64,000 nt of DNA, taken from assembly GCF_003795145.1 (NCBI RefSeq), contig NZ_CP027786.1:1612001-1676000 (forward strand), written 5' to 3'. A program made the position numbers and the translations under genes. Positions 18,219 through 27,721 of the stretch are shown in pieces. The first letter of the stretch is position 1. Every line of letters begins with the position of its first letter. The DNA comes from Tetragenococcus koreensis. GTDB lineage: Bacteria > Bacillota > Bacilli > Lactobacillales > Enterococcaceae. The notes beneath the pieces are model-generated. The model did not search any database. It was not told the origin of the DNA and worked only from the letters and a program-made list of their open reading frames with translations.

Positions 18219-18840
18219 ACGTCTCTCTCCTACGTTTCTATGCTGCGAATTTCTTCTTAGTCGCTAACAACAAAAAGCTAACAAAAATTTCATAAAGCGA
18301 AGTGAGGGATTCAAACGAATTACTTTTAAATAAAAACTCAGCTTAAACGAATTTTACTTTTTGTATAATTTAAAAGTACTCTTACTTAGTTTAACATGTT
18401 CGGCGTTTCACTTGCAAGAGCTTACATAGGTTGGTATAAAAGTGAAAATTAACTCTTCATAGTTAAAAAGCAACCGACTAACTTTAAACATCAGCGCTAT
18501 TGATGGGATATCAAACCATGTAGCTCCAATCTGCAAACATATTGTTGGACCATCAAACAACGTGCCTCCAATCGACAAATTATTGGTGGTAACTTTCTCG
18601 ATGCGCCTCCAATAGTTATGAATAACTGTGGAATGTACGAAAAAACGACTCCTGTTACTATAAAGTCCAATAAATTTTGCACTTAGAATATCCAATTAAC
18701 TGAAATAAAAATCCCGACTGAAATTTGGCTTCTTTTTTTACCGCAACTAATATATTAGTTACGATTTTATATCTTTAATTGCCACATACTTCGCTTTAAA
18801 GTAGAATGTATAAGTAATATATTTTATGGAGGTAACGAAT
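18219..18840. other. Non-coding stretch of about 620 nt
   Basis: No supported gene on either strand. It holds three degenerate ~42-nt tandem units (18523-18645, listed separately) and presumably the promoters of the divergent VOC and DUF368 genes, neither of which shows a consensus. Confidence 0.5.
18523..18645. repeat. Three degenerate ~42-nt tandem units
   Basis: The heptamer CTCCAAT starts at 18524, 18566 and 18607, i.e. at periods of 42 and 41. Flanking bases are partly conserved (GTAGCTCCAATCTGCAAAC, GTGCCTCCAATCGACAAAT, GCGCCTCCAATAGTTATGAA). It could be a decayed mobile fragment or a local duplication. Confidence 0.55.
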
Positions 18841-19746
18841 TTGAATTATTTTTGGATGATCATTAAAGGAATGATGATGGGTATAGCAAATATCATCCCT
18901 GGTGTAAGCGGAGGGACTATGGCTGTTTCTTTAGGGATTTATGATGATATGATCTTCGCCATTACACATTTATTTAAAAAATGGAAAAAAAGTTTTAAAA
19001 TACTACTTCCATTAGGAATTGGCTTAGTTGCTGGCGTCATCTTTTTTTCCTATGCAATTGAATTTTTATTAAGTCGGTATACACTACCAACAGCATTGGC
19101 TTTTGTAGGACTTATTCTTGGCGGGTTACCTATACTATTCCGTAAATTTCAAGCTTCAATGAAACAATATCAACTAAATTTGAACATATCTCATATTATT
19201 GTATTTCTTGCTTTTTTTGCAATAGTTGTTGGAATGTCTTTCATGCAAGAAACCGAAGCTGGTTTCACCTCGCTAGAAGTTAACTTTACAAATATTATTG
19301 TTCTATTTGTGATCGGGATTATCGCTTCTGCAACCATGGTGGTTCCTGGAATCAGCGGCTCCCTAGTTTTAATGATCCTTGGTTACTACTACGGCATTAT
19401 TAATACTTTGACAAATTTCTTTGATGCTCTTCGTGTGTTAGATTGGGAAGCTCTAGTTTACAATACAAGCCTTCTCTTACCTTTTGGAATTGGCGTATTG
19501 TTAGGCATTTTCTTAATCAGTAAAATCATCGAGTACTTATTTATCCATCATCCTAGCTTAACTTACAGCGGTATTTTAGGTCTCGTCATTGCTTCGCCAT
19601 TTGCCATTATTTATAATACCAATGCTTTAGCCGATTTATCTGGTTCAAATGCCCTTTCTTTTACAATAATTGGAATCGTATTACTGGTTATTTCTTTCTA
19701 TTTGACTTACAAACTAGGAAAAACTGAAGAACCTACAACAAAATAA
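18841..19746 (+). CDS. DUF368 membrane protein, PopT-type polyprenyl-phosphate transporter
   Basis: 301 aa, about 8-9 helices. It carries the two DUF368 signatures: GMANIIPGVSGGTMA-like motif near the N-terminus (here GIANIIPGVSGGTMAV) and the related MVVPGISGSLVLMILGYY in the middle, an internal repeat. DUF368 proteins (PopT) have been proposed to flip undecaprenyl phosphate back to the cytosolic face. I chose the TTG at 18841 because GGAGG lies 7 nt upstream. The ATG at 18826 overlaps that site and is unlikely. Single gene with its own terminator. Confidence 0.88.
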   Translation: MNYFWMIIKGMMMGIANIIPGVSGGTMAVSLGIYDDMIFAITHLFKKWKKSFKILLPLGIGLVAGVIFFSYAIEFLLSRYTLPTALAFVGLILGGLPILFRKFQASMKQYQLNLNISHIIVFLAFFAIVVGMSFMQETEAGFTSLEVNFTNIIVLFVIGIIASATMVVPGISGSLVLMILGYYYGIINTLTNFFDALRVLDWEALVYNTSLLLPFGIGVLLGIFLISKIIEYLFIHHPSLTYSGILGLVIASPFAIIYNTNALADLSGSNALSFTIIGIVLLVISFYLTYKLGKTEEPTTK

Positions 19747-19754
19747 AGTCGTGC

Positions 19755-19799
19755 AAAAAGACGAGTAATCTCTAACAAGGGATTTACTCGTCTTTTTTA
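19755..19799 (+). terminator. Terminator of the DUF368 gene
   Basis: Stem AAAAAGACGAGTAA / TTACTCGTCTTTTT (19755-19768, 19784-19797) followed by T residues, 9 nt past the stop. Confidence 0.92.
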
Positions 19800-20159
19800 T
19801 TTTAAAATAATATTTGAAATCATTATAACGCTAAATTTCATTTTTCTAGTGTCAAAAGAACTAAACATTGAAAGTAGAATAAGCGTAAATTTGAATGAAT
19901 AAAGAACGGTTACCTTTATAACAGTTTTAGTAGAAAAAATCTCTTTACAGCGTAAGAAACAGCCTCTATCTTTCGCTTCTCAAGAGTCCCCACCTTATTA
20001 AAGTAGGCAGACTTGTATTGCTTATAGCAGTCGATTATACTTAAGATGAAGAAAGCCACTCGTCACATGCCGATCAACAACTAGAAAATTTACCACTCAA
20101 ATGTAGAGACTTATTTTATCGTGTACGACTCACGTTGAAGAAAAACAGGAGGAGATTCG
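19800..20159. other. Non-coding stretch of 360 nt
   Basis: No gene supported. The last 110 bases before 20159 read openly in one plus frame (containing LENLPLKCRDLFYRVRL) but without a start codon after the preceding stop. They may be a gene remnant. A strong AGGAGGAG site at the end belongs to the next gene. Confidence 0.4.
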
Positions 20160-20690
20160 ATGGAATATCTTAGAGATATTGCTACGTCCGTTGCTATCTA
20201 TGGTTTTTTTGGCTTTGTTTGGTTTGGCTGGGCACTAGAAGGGCCTAAAGCGTCGTGGAAAAAATATCTAGGAATTGCTTGCGGCACTTCGCTTTTAGTA
20301 GGTTTATTAGGCGTTTATCTAGTTTTTAACTATCAAGATGAAGCAAGCGCTTTAATGGGAACAACACTGTCCACCTGGTACTATGCAATCGCACTTATCG
20401 AATTTTTGCTGGGCGGGATCGTTGCTTATATACTATACAAAAAGAAACTAGAGGACTATATCGCTCCCTGGATCTGTCTAATTGTGGGGATCCACTTTTC
20501 TCCTTTAGCTTTTATCTTTCAGGATCCTACCATGCACGTATTAACTCTCTTGTTTATCGTTACTTCCATTGTCACAGTTAAGCGCCTTAAAACAATTTCT
20601 TACAGAGCCAGTGCCATTACCGGGATTGGCGCCGGAAGCACCCTACTGTGTTTTGCATTATTTAACATTGTCCGGCTTTTACTTTCCTAA
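20160..20690 (+). CDS. Hypothetical polytopic membrane protein
   Basis: 176 aa with five to six predicted helices and a strong AGGAGGAGATTCG start signal. The N-terminal segment (ATSVAIYGFFGFVWFGWALEGP) and a later VGIHFSPLAFIF motif resemble small integral proteins annotated only as hypothetical in lactobacilli and enterococci. No catalytic motif. It is a monocistronic gene with its own terminator. Confidence 0.75.
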   Translation: MEYLRDIATSVAIYGFFGFVWFGWALEGPKASWKKYLGIACGTSLLVGLLGVYLVFNYQDEASALMGTTLSTWYYAIALIEFLLGGIVAYILYKKKLEDYIAPWICLIVGIHFSPLAFIFQDPTMHVLTLLFIVTSIVTVKRLKTISYRASAITGIGAGSTLLCFALFNIVRLLLS

Positions 20691-20692
20691 CA

Positions 20693-20736
20693 AAAACCTT
20701 TTGCGCTTCTTCTCAGAAGATGCAAAAGGTTTTTTA
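20693..20736 (+). terminator. Terminator after the 176-aa membrane-protein gene
   Basis: Stem AAAACCTTTTGC / GCAAAAGGTTTT with an inner CTTCT / AGAAG pairing, followed by TTTTTT, right after the stop. Confidence 0.92.
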
Positions 20737-20771
20737 TCGTCAGAAGTTTAAGTAAATTTGCTAGCGCGTTT

Positions 20772-21179
20772 TTATTTTAGCGAACTTTCTTTTGCTGAAT
20801 AAAATAAGTGAGATACACATTTACAGTCAGATGAACCAAAGCCTTGGGCTGGGATACTCCCGTTATTTCTCTTTTTTAAGCGATCAAAAAGCTGGCACTC
20901 TCCTTCTTTACCATCATAGGTTTGAACTTCTTGAATTTGTAAATAAGGACGCAAGTAATCCAGGTGCCATCGCTGCTTTTTATCCGCTTGAATGTGTCTA
21001 TTTATCCTAGAATAAATATTCTTTTTCGCACTGCCCACGTAAACATAATAGCCCTTTTCAAAGGAAAAACTCCCTAGTTTACCGATTTGAACATTTTCCT
21101 TTTTTTCTGGCAAATATCCCTTTATCGCATAAAGCGTATGCGATTCTGGTATTGAAAATTCGAACTTTCTATCTTCCAA
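20772..21179 (-). CDS. DUF123 GIY-YIG nuclease-family protein
   Basis: 135 aa. It contains LYAIKGYLPEK, then GYYVYVGSAKKNIYSRINRHI (a variant of the GIY-YIG core), RWHLDYLRPYLQI and the C-terminal Cys/His cluster GFGSSDCKCVSHLFY typical of DUF123. Members are compact archaeal and bacterial nuclease-like proteins of unknown role. Normal length. It is convergent with the membrane-protein gene to its left. Confidence 0.88.
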   Translation of the reverse strand: MEDRKFEFSIPESHTLYAIKGYLPEKKENVQIGKLGSFSFEKGYYVYVGSAKKNIYSRINRHIQADKKQRWHLDYLRPYLQIQEVQTYDGKEGECQLFDRLKKRNNGSIPAQGFGSSDCKCVSHLFYSAKESSLK

Positions 21180-21601
21180 ATGGTTCCACGTCCTTTTCTC
21201 ATCTAAAATTTCTGTCCATAAGCCTTGGTAAGTCTGAGCAGACCAAACAGCCTCTATTTCAAATCTTATCCCGTATCATCATTTGTAACGGATGTTTAAT
21301 TTCCTACAGCCCAAAACTTTGCTATAAGGTATTTATTTTCTTATACTTAACATACCATAGTATAAAAAACTGCGATAGCACTAATTTTATGTGCTTTTTG
21401 AGGCCATAAAGAAACAAGTAAGACAGCTCTGCTAGGAAATTTTTATTACTATCTAAGTACAATTTTTTTCTAGAGAGATTACGGCTGTACAATCAAATTA
21501 CATTTTTTATTAATATTGTCTATACATGCTTATGACGTCTCTTTGTTCTATGATAAACTGAAGCGAAGTATGAATATTTTTTGTCGAAGGAGTTCTGCTC
21601 G
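21180..21601. other. Intergenic stretch of 420 nt before yfhO
   Basis: No gene supported. It should hold the divergent promoters for the DUF123 gene and yfhO. A candidate -10 TATGAT / GATAAA lies near 21550-21556 without a convincing -35. Confidence 0.4.
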
Positions 21602-24181
21602 ATGGTCAAAGATTTTTTGCAAAAAAACAAACGGTATGTCCTCGCAAGTTTTTTTATTCCTGTGATTGTAATGGCTATTATTTATTTAACAATCGGTATC
21701 TATCCTGGAAGTGATCGTACACTTCTGGCTAGTGATGCCTTTTCGCAATTTTCTAATTTTCATGCGAGTTTTCGCAACGCTTTGTTAGGCAAACAAAGCT
21801 TTCTTTATACTTGGAATGCTTCCTTGGGGTTAAACTATCTTTCCTTAGTTTCTTATTATTTAGGCGGTTTTTTTACTCCGCTGGTATTGCTTTTCCCCAA
21901 TCAGTTAATGCCAGATGCCCTTTATTTTTTGACGCTGATCAAAATAGGCAGCGCCGGTTTAAGCTTTTGGTTCTATGCTAAGCATACTTTTAAAATTCCT
22001 CAAGGAAGCCATGTAACGCTAGCCATTTGTTATGCATTAATGTCCTTTGTTACAGCACAATCTGAGCTCATTATGTGGTTAGATGCGTATGTATATTTGC
22101 CTTTAATTATTTGGGGTATTGACCGCTTAATGCAAAAAGGGAAACCCAAGCTCTTATTTATTAGCTACTTCATGTTATTTCTCACTAGTTTTTACCTAGG
22201 GTTTATGATTGGCGTATTCTCAGTGCTTTACTTTATAGTTCAACTATTTAGGAATTGGAAAGAGAATAAAAAAAGAATTTTGCCTTATTTTATCACTTCT
22301 TTTTTAGCCGGTGGGGCATCGATGATCATCATCTTACCCGCACTATTAGATCTACGAGCAAACGGTGAAGAGTTAACCCAGATTACCAATCTCAAAACCG
22401 AAGCAACTAGCGGTTTCGACTTCTTCATTAAAAATATGATCGGCGTTTACGATACCACTAAATATGGTTCCATTCCTTTTATTTATATTGGATTATTGCC
22501 GCTTGTCTTTTGTATTTTTTATTTCGTGGTTAAAGAAATTTCTTGGAAAGATAAAATTCTTTATGCTTCATTAATCGCACTATTGTTAGCAAGTTTTTAT
22601 TTCATTCCTTTAAATTTATTTTGGCATGGGATGCATGCGCCCAACATGTTTTTATTCCGCTATGCTTTCTTACTCTCTTTTACAGTTATTATGTTGGCCG
22701 GCTTCGGTTGGGAAAAATTAAACGCCCCTAATGAAAAAAGATTGCTTTTTTCTTTTGTGTTTTTGATCATTGCATTTGCTTTGACCTATCTTTTGGTCTA
22801 TCAAACACATGATTATTTAGAGCCTATTTCACTTATTTTAACTTTGGCTTTCTTAGTCGTTTATTTTATTATCTTTTACACCAAACAGTTTACTCTTAAA
22901 CAGCTGGTAATGTTTTTACTATTATTTGCGACAGTAGAGATGGCTATCAACACCAACAGTATGTTACGAGGGATTTTAGATGAATGGAACTATCCTTCCC
23001 GCGATTTATATACCGAACCATATCCTGCGATCGATGAACTTGTTGAACAAACTAAAGAAGAAAATGATACTTTTTATCGCTTGGAAAACCTTGATCCAGT
23101 TTCTGCTAATGATAGCTTTAATTACGGTTATAGTGGAATTAGCATGTTTTCGTCTATCCGTAACCGAAATACTTCGGGCTATATGGATATGCTGGGCTTT
23201 CGTTCCAGAGGGACCAGTCTAAACATTCGCTATCCCAATAATACATTATTGATGGACAGCTTGGCAGCAGTTAAATATAACTTGTCTGAACAACCCGTTA
23301 ATAAATACGGCTTTAGTCAAAAAGCTACTAGTGGAGGCTATCAACTATATGAAAATCAAAATGCTTTACCATTAGGATTTTTAACTGACCCAGCGATTCA
23401 ACAAGTCAATCAATATGAAAATGATAATTTAGCAAACCAAACGAATTTAATGAACCAATTAGCTGGTACTGAAGAGACCTTTTTCCAATTCCGACCCATT
23501 ACCGTAACTGATTTGAATAATGTGACCATCGAAAACCAAGGCTCACATACAAAATTTAGCGAAGAAAAAGGAAATCAAGCTAAGGAAGTCACTTGGACTG
23601 TTACTGTTCCCGCTCATTCGCAAGCTTATCTAAGCTTATATCCAACTAACTTTGCCGAGTTAGAAAATTCGACAGCAACAATCACAGTTAATGACCAACA
23701 ACGAGAAAGTCAAATTAGCACCAACGGACAGTATTATGATTTAGGTTTTTATGACCAAGCAGAAACCGTTGAATTTACGGCAAGCTTTTATGGTACAGAA
23801 GACATTTCTTTCCAAAACCCACAAGTGGTAACTCTGGATACTGATGCTTTACAAACAAGTATCAATAAAATCCAAGGAAATGGGGTCGAAATGCAAACTG
23901 GAAAACGCAATGCCCAAGCTGAAGTGACCACAAACAGTAATCAAACGCTGGTAACAACGATCCCTTATGATGGAGGCTGGCATGCAAAAATTGATGGTAA
24001 AAAAGTGCCCGTTGATTCTTTTCAAGACGCTTTCGTAAGTTTAGAAATTCCTGAAGGAAAACACACTGTGGAACTAAATTATCTACCGCAAGGATTTCTT
24101 CCAGGTATGGGACTATTTATTGGATGTACTATCCTATTTGTCGGTTTTGATTGGTATTATGAGAAAAAGCGTCTACGTTAA
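21602..24181 (+). CDS. yfhO: YfhO-family membrane glycosyltransferase
   Basis: 859 aa. An N-terminal region of about 12-13 helices with the GSDRTLLASDAFSQF loop is followed by a large extracellular domain rich in beta strands, and a final helix. YfhO proteins are GT-C-fold enzymes. In Bacillus and Listeria they add sugars from undecaprenyl-P-sugar to lipoteichoic acid or related wall polymers. The loop Asp in YPGSDRT is the likely catalytic-site residue. The start at 21602 is set by GAAGGAG 12 nt upstream; a TTG at 21581 overlaps that site. No csbB or gtcA partner is in the window. Confidence 0.88.
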   Translation: MVKDFLQKNKRYVLASFFIPVIVMAIIYLTIGIYPGSDRTLLASDAFSQFSNFHASFRNALLGKQSFLYTWNASLGLNYLSLVSYYLGGFFTPLVLLFPNQLMPDALYFLTLIKIGSAGLSFWFYAKHTFKIPQGSHVTLAICYALMSFVTAQSELIMWLDAYVYLPLIIWGIDRLMQKGKPKLLFISYFMLFLTSFYLGFMIGVFSVLYFIVQLFRNWKENKKRILPYFITSFLAGGASMIIILPALLDLRANGEELTQITNLKTEATSGFDFFIKNMIGVYDTTKYGSIPFIYIGLLPLVFCIFYFVVKEISWKDKILYASLIALLLASFYFIPLNLFWHGMHAPNMFLFRYAFLLSFTVIMLAGFGWEKLNAPNEKRLLFSFVFLIIAFALTYLLVYQTHDYLEPISLILTLAFLVVYFIIFYTKQFTLKQLVMFLLLFATVEMAINTNSMLRGILDEWNYPSRDLYTEPYPAIDELVEQTKEENDTFYRLENLDPVSANDSFNYGYSGISMFSSIRNRNTSGYMDMLGFRSRGTSLNIRYPNNTLLMDSLAAVKYNLSEQPVNKYGFSQKATSGGYQLYENQNALPLGFLTDPAIQQVNQYENDNLANQTNLMNQLAGTEETFFQFRPITVTDLNNVTIENQGSHTKFSEEKGNQAKEVTWTVTVPAHSQAYLSLYPTNFAELENSTATITVNDQQRESQISTNGQYYDLGFYDQAETVEFTASFYGTEDISFQNPQVVTLDTDALQTSINKIQGNGVEMQTGKRNAQAEVTTNSNQTLVTTIPYDGGWHAKIDGKKVPVDSFQDAFVSLEIPEGKHTVELNYLPQGFLPGMGLFIGCTILFVGFDWYYEKKRLR

Positions 24182-24198
24182 TTTCACTTGATAAGCCT

Positions 24199-24234
24199 AA
24201 AGATATGTAAGGTATCCTTACATATCTTTTTTTA
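24199..24234 (+). terminator. Terminator of yfhO
   Basis: Perfect 14-bp stem AAAGATATGTAAGG / CCTTACATATCTTT with a 3-nt loop, followed by TTTTT. Confidence 0.95.
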
Positions 24235-24288
24235 TTCAGTGAGTTTTTTGCTTTTTTTACAGGTTTTTCAACAAAAAAGTAGCCATTA

Positions 24289-24305
24289 TGTTAGGAAACA
24301 TAACA
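24289..24305. promoter_or_regulatory. GlnR operator upstream of glnA
   Basis: TGTTA-N7-TAACA matches the GlnR/TnrA consensus TGTNAN7TNACA exactly. It lies immediately upstream of the -35 box at 24313, as expected for GlnR control in Firmicutes. Confidence 0.88.
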
Positions 24306-24312
24306 CAAAAGA

Positions 24313-24341
24313 TTGACAAGCATAAAATGTCCTGCTATATT
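24313..24341 (+). promoter_or_regulatory. Promoter of glnA
   Basis: Consensus TTGACA (24313-24318), 17-bp spacer, TATATT (24336-24341). About 70 bp upstream of the ATG. Confidence 0.88.
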
Positions 24342-24413
24342 ACTACTATCATCTTACAAAAAGCGGAAAACCAACGCTCTAGTAAATGATAGTTTAAAAA
24401 AGGATGGGATATT

Positions 24414-25754
24414 ATGGAAAAAACTAAAATAAGCACCACTGAGATCAAGAAAATCGCTAAAGAAGAAAATGTTCGTTTTTTACGTTTAATGTTTACTGAC
24501 ATCTTAGGCACTATTAAAAATGTAGAAGTTCCTATCAGCCAATTAGATAAAGTACTAGCTAACAAATTAATGTTTGATGGTTCTTCTATTGAAGGCTTTG
24601 TGCGAATTGAAGAAAGTGATATGTATCTTTATCCCGATTTAGCAACCTGGATGATCTTTCCTTGGGAAAACGAGCATGGAAAAGTGGCACGTTTAATTTG
24701 TGATATCCATAACCCTGATGGCACTCCTTTTGCAGGAGATCCACGAGGAAATTTAAAGCGTTCATTAGAAAAAATGAAAAAATTAGGTTTCACTTCTTTT
24801 AATTTAGGTCCCGAACCAGAATTTTTCTTATTCAAATTGGATGATAATGACGACATTACTATGAATTTAAATGATACTGGCGGATACTTCGACTTATCAC
24901 CAACAGATCTGGGTGAAAACTGTCGTCGTGACATTGTATTAGAACTAGAAAAATTAAATTTTGAAGTCGAAGCTTCACACCATGAAGTGGCTTTTGGTCA
25001 ACATGAGATCGACTTTAAATATGCCGATGCTGTAGAAGCTTGCGATAATATCCAAACTTTTAAACTTGTAGTTAAAACTATCGCCCGTAAACATGGCTTA
25101 CACGCGACTTTTATGCCAAAACCGTTATTTGGTATCAATGGTTCAGGCATGCATTGTAATATGTCACTGTTTGAAGGAGATAAAAATGCTTTTTACGACG
25201 AAACAGATGATTTACAACTAAGCCAAAATGCTTACCACTTTTTAGCTGGTCTTCTAAAACATGCCCGTGCATTTACGGCTATCTGTAATCCTACCGTTAA
25301 TTCATATAAACGTCTCGTGCCTGGTTATGAAGCTCCCGTATACATTGCTTGGTCAGGCAGAAACCGTTCACCTCTCATTCGCGTGCCCGAATCAAGAGGA
25401 CTATCTACCCGTTTGGAATTACGTTCTGTCGACCCTACAGCTAATCCTTATTTAGCTTTATCGCTACTCTTACAAGCAGGTTTAGATGGTATCGAAAACC
25501 AATTGACTCCGCCAGCTCCTATCAACCGCAACATTTATCATATGGACGAAAAAGAACGAGCAGCCGATGGCATCTATGACCTACCTTCAACTCTGGAAAA
25601 CGCACTAAAAGCACTAGATGAAGATGAGTTGCTCAAAAACGCACTAGGAACACATATTTACACAAGTTTTGCAGCAGCCAAAGAAAGTGAGTGGGCCACT
25701 TTTAGGCAAACTGTTTCCGAATGGGAGAAAGAACAGTATTTAGAATTATATTAA
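24414..25754 (+). CDS. glnA: Glutamine synthetase, type I-alpha
   Basis: Ligates ammonia to glutamate with ATP. 446 aa, dodecameric GSI. Visible motifs: [24 protein letters not shown] (includes the Arg that senses feedback in GSI-alpha), [11 protein letters not shown], and the C-terminal [13 protein letters not shown]. The adenylylation-loop signature of GSI-beta is absent, consistent with the Bacillus-type feedback-inhibited enzyme. The gene is usually second in a glnRA operon; here no glnR precedes it, yet a perfect GlnR box does. The start follows AAAGGATGG. Confidence 0.96.
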   Translation: MEKTKISTTEIKKIAKEENVRFLRLMFTDILGTIKNVEVPISQLDKVLANKLMFDGSSIEGFVRIEESDMYLYPDLATWMIFPWENEHGKVARLICDIHNPDGTPFAGDPRGNLKRSLEKMKKLGFTSFNLGPEPEFFLFKLDDNDDITMNLNDTGGYFDLSPTDLGENCRRDIVLELEKLNFEVEASHHEVAFGQHEIDFKYADAVEACDNIQTFKLVVKTIARKHGLHATFMPKPLFGINGSGMHCNMSLFEGDKNAFYDETDDLQLSQNAYHFLAGLLKHARAFTAICNPTVNSYKRLVPGYEAPVYIAWSGRNRSPLIRVPESRGLSTRLELRSVDPTANPYLALSLLLQAGLDGIENQLTPPAPINRNIYHMDEKERAADGIYDLPSTLENALKALDEDELLKNALGTHIYTSFAAAKESEWATFRQTVSEWEKEQYLELY

Positions 25755-25814
25755 AATATTAGTGGTCTCACTATAAGACAGATTAATTTAACCGCCTAAC
25801 ATGAAAGTTGCTTT

Positions 25815-26095
25815 ATTCTGTTAATAAGAACATGAGAATTCAAAAACAGCGGGACTAATATACTTTAAAAACAGCACTTTTGAAAAATAGTGAGGCTAAT
25901 TTACTTATCAGACACAAAAACTGCTACATTCTGTTGAATAAGCTCATTGAAATTCCAAAATAATGAGACTATTAACGTTTAATAACACCGGAATCGAGAA
26001 ACGATGTTGTTAATCTCTCTTAAGAACAGTGATTTTGAAAAGTATTGAGGTATTAGCTGAATTACCTTACTAGAATCAAAAAGCAGTGGGCTATT
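25815..26095. repeat. Degenerate repeat modules between glnA and truA
   Basis: A ~18-nt motif, roughly AAAAnAGYRRTGRGRCTATT, occurs at 25842-25859, 25882-25900, 25956-25973, 26037-26054 and 26078-26095. Two copies are preceded at 27-28 nt by ATTCTGTTnAATAAG (25815 and 25928). Two others follow ACAGnnnTTTTGAAAA (25871 and 26026). The last copy forms the arm of the terminator. A sixth copy is at 3736-3754. Possibly a decaying, terminator-derived repeat family. Confidence 0.6.
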
Positions 26096-26121
26096 TAGAA
26101 TAGAATAGCCCACTGCTTTTT
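26078..26121. terminator. Bidirectional terminator between glnA and truA
   Basis: Perfect 18-bp stem AAAAAGCAGTGGGCTATT / AATAGCCCACTGCTTTTT (26078-26095, 26104-26121) with T-tracts on both strands. It touches the truA stop codon and can serve glnA from the other side. Confidence 0.92.
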
Positions 26122-26864
26122 TACTCGTATTTAACTTCTTTTAAATATAAACCTTCTGGATGAGCAGTAGGTCCTGCTGCATCGCGGTCACGTGCAGCAA
26201 TAATTTGCGGAATCGCATCATGTCGAATATTTCCATTTCCAATTTTTAACAGCGTACCTACTATAATCCGGATCATATTATACAAAAAGCCATCGCCTCG
26301 GAAAGTAAACAGTAGCTCATCTCCTGATTCACTAATAACCAAATCCGCCTCATAAATTGTCCTCGTTTTATTTTTAACTGCACTTTTTCCTGAACAAAAT
26401 GAAGTAAAATCATGCGTCCCTAAAAAATCAGGGAGTGCTCGCTTTATTTTTTCTAAATCCAGTTCGTATGGATAATAGCTAGTATAAAAACGGCGAAAAG
26501 GGCTGCGCGGTTTGCCAATATCTACCCGAAATTCATAGGTTTTTTCTTTCGCTAAATAACGAGAATGAAAGCTATCCGGGACCAGCTCTACTTGCTTTAC
26601 AGCAATATCTCCTGGCGTTTGGGTATCTAGAGCAAAACGCAATTTTTCTAACGATTGCTCAAAGGGCCAAGCAAAATCAATCACTTGCCCTAAGGCATGA
26701 ACGCCGGCATCTGTTCGTCCCGAACCATTAATCTTAATCGTTTGATTTGCGATTTTAGACAATGTTTTTTCAATCTCATCTTGGACAGTGCGACCATTAA
26801 TCTGGCTTTGAAAGCCGCTAAAATTTGTCCCATCATAGGCAATAATTGCTTTATATCGAACCAT
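26121..26864 (-). CDS. truA: tRNA pseudouridine(38-40) synthase
   Basis: Isomerises U38, U39 and U40 in tRNA anticodon arms. 247 aa. The catalytic Asp is in the GRTDAGVHALGQV motif; FSGFQSQ and FLYNMIRIIVGTLL are also typical. The start at 26864 (MVRYKAIIAYDGTNF) is chosen over the longer frame because GAGGAAAA precedes it and homologues begin there. Last gene of the ecfA1-ecfA2-ecfT-truA unit. Confidence 0.95.
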   Translation of the reverse strand: MVRYKAIIAYDGTNFSGFQSQINGRTVQDEIEKTLSKIANQTIKINGSGRTDAGVHALGQVIDFAWPFEQSLEKLRFALDTQTPGDIAVKQVELVPDSFHSRYLAKEKTYEFRVDIGKPRSPFRRFYTSYYPYELDLEKIKRALPDFLGTHDFTSFCSGKSAVKNKTRTIYEADLVISESGDELLFTFRGDGFLYNMIRIIVGTLLKIGNGNIRHDAIPQIIAARDRDAAGPTAHPEGLYLKEVKYE

Positions 26865-26926
26865 TTTTCCTCCTCTTTCACAAAAAAAGAGACAATAAGC
26901 AAAAACCACTTTTTGTCTCGATTATT

Positions 26927-27721
26927 TTAAGCTCTTAAATAAATTAATGCCACCGTTAGCAGCGCATAAGAACATATAGAAACGGTATCTTTTTTATGCC
27001 AATGCAGTATTCGATATTTGCTTCTTCCTTCACCACCTTGATAGCCACGGGCCTCCATCGCTGTTGCTAAATCATCTGCTCGATTAAAGCTTGAGACAAA
27101 CAGAGGAATCAGCAAAGGAATAACAGCTTTCATCTTTTGAATCAAATTTCCTTCACTAAAATCAACTCCACGAGCGCGTTGAGCATTCATAATTTTTTCT
27201 GTTTCATCCATTAAGGTTGGTACAAACCGTAAGGCAATTGACAACATCAAAGAAATTTCATGAACAGGAAAATTAATTGCATTCAAGGGACGTAAAATAA
27301 ATTCGATAGCGTCTGACAACTCTAATGGAGGGGTTGTCAACGTTAGTAAAGTCGACATAAAGATAATTAGTACAAACCGACAGAAAATAAAAATCCCGTT
27401 TTGTACACCAAAGGCAGTAACCTGAAAGACGCCCCATTCCCAATAAACTTCGCCACCAGAAGTAAATAGGACTTGCAAGGCAACTGTAAATAATATCAAC
27501 CAAAGTAGTGGCCGAACGCCACGCAGGAAAAAACCAAAATCAATTTTTGACAAATAAATACAAAAAATCGTAAATAGGCCTAAAAGTAAGTAGCTTTGCC
27601 AATTATTTGCGAAAAAAATGATCCCAATAAAGTAAAAACTAGTAAGCAATTTCGTTCGCGGGTCCAGTCGATGAATGAGCGAATTTCCCGGAATATATCT
27701 ACCTAAAATCAACTTATTCAT
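26927..27721 (-). CDS. ecfT: ECF transporter transmembrane subunit EcfT
   Basis: 264-aa membrane scaffold that couples the EcfA ATPases to interchangeable vitamin-binding S components. N-terminal [18 protein letters not shown]. The two coupling-helix signatures are AQRARGVDF and [10 protein letters not shown] (the Ala-Arg-Gly motifs). Its ATG overlaps the ecfA2 stop by 8 nt. It probably serves the PdxU-like S component encoded at 44.0-44.6 kb, among others (inference). Confidence 0.95.
   Translation of the reverse strand: MNKLILGRYIPGNSLIHRLDPRTKLLTSFYFIGIIFFANNWQSYLLLGLFTIFCIYLSKIDFGFFLRGVRPLLWLILFTVALQVLFTSGGEVYWEWGVFQVTAFGVQNGIFIFCRFVLIIFMSTLLTLTTPPLELSDAIEFILRPLNAINFPVHEISLMLSIALRFVPTLMDETEKIMNAQRARGVDFSEGNLIQKMKAVIPLLIPLFVSSFNRADDLATAMEARGYQGGEGRSKYRILHWHKKDTVSICSYALLTVALIYLRA

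Noticed and set aside
20040-20159. Open frame without start before the 176-aa membrane protein gene
   Set aside because: Reads like protein for about 35 codons but has an upstream stop and no start codon. At best a remnant, not reported as a gene.
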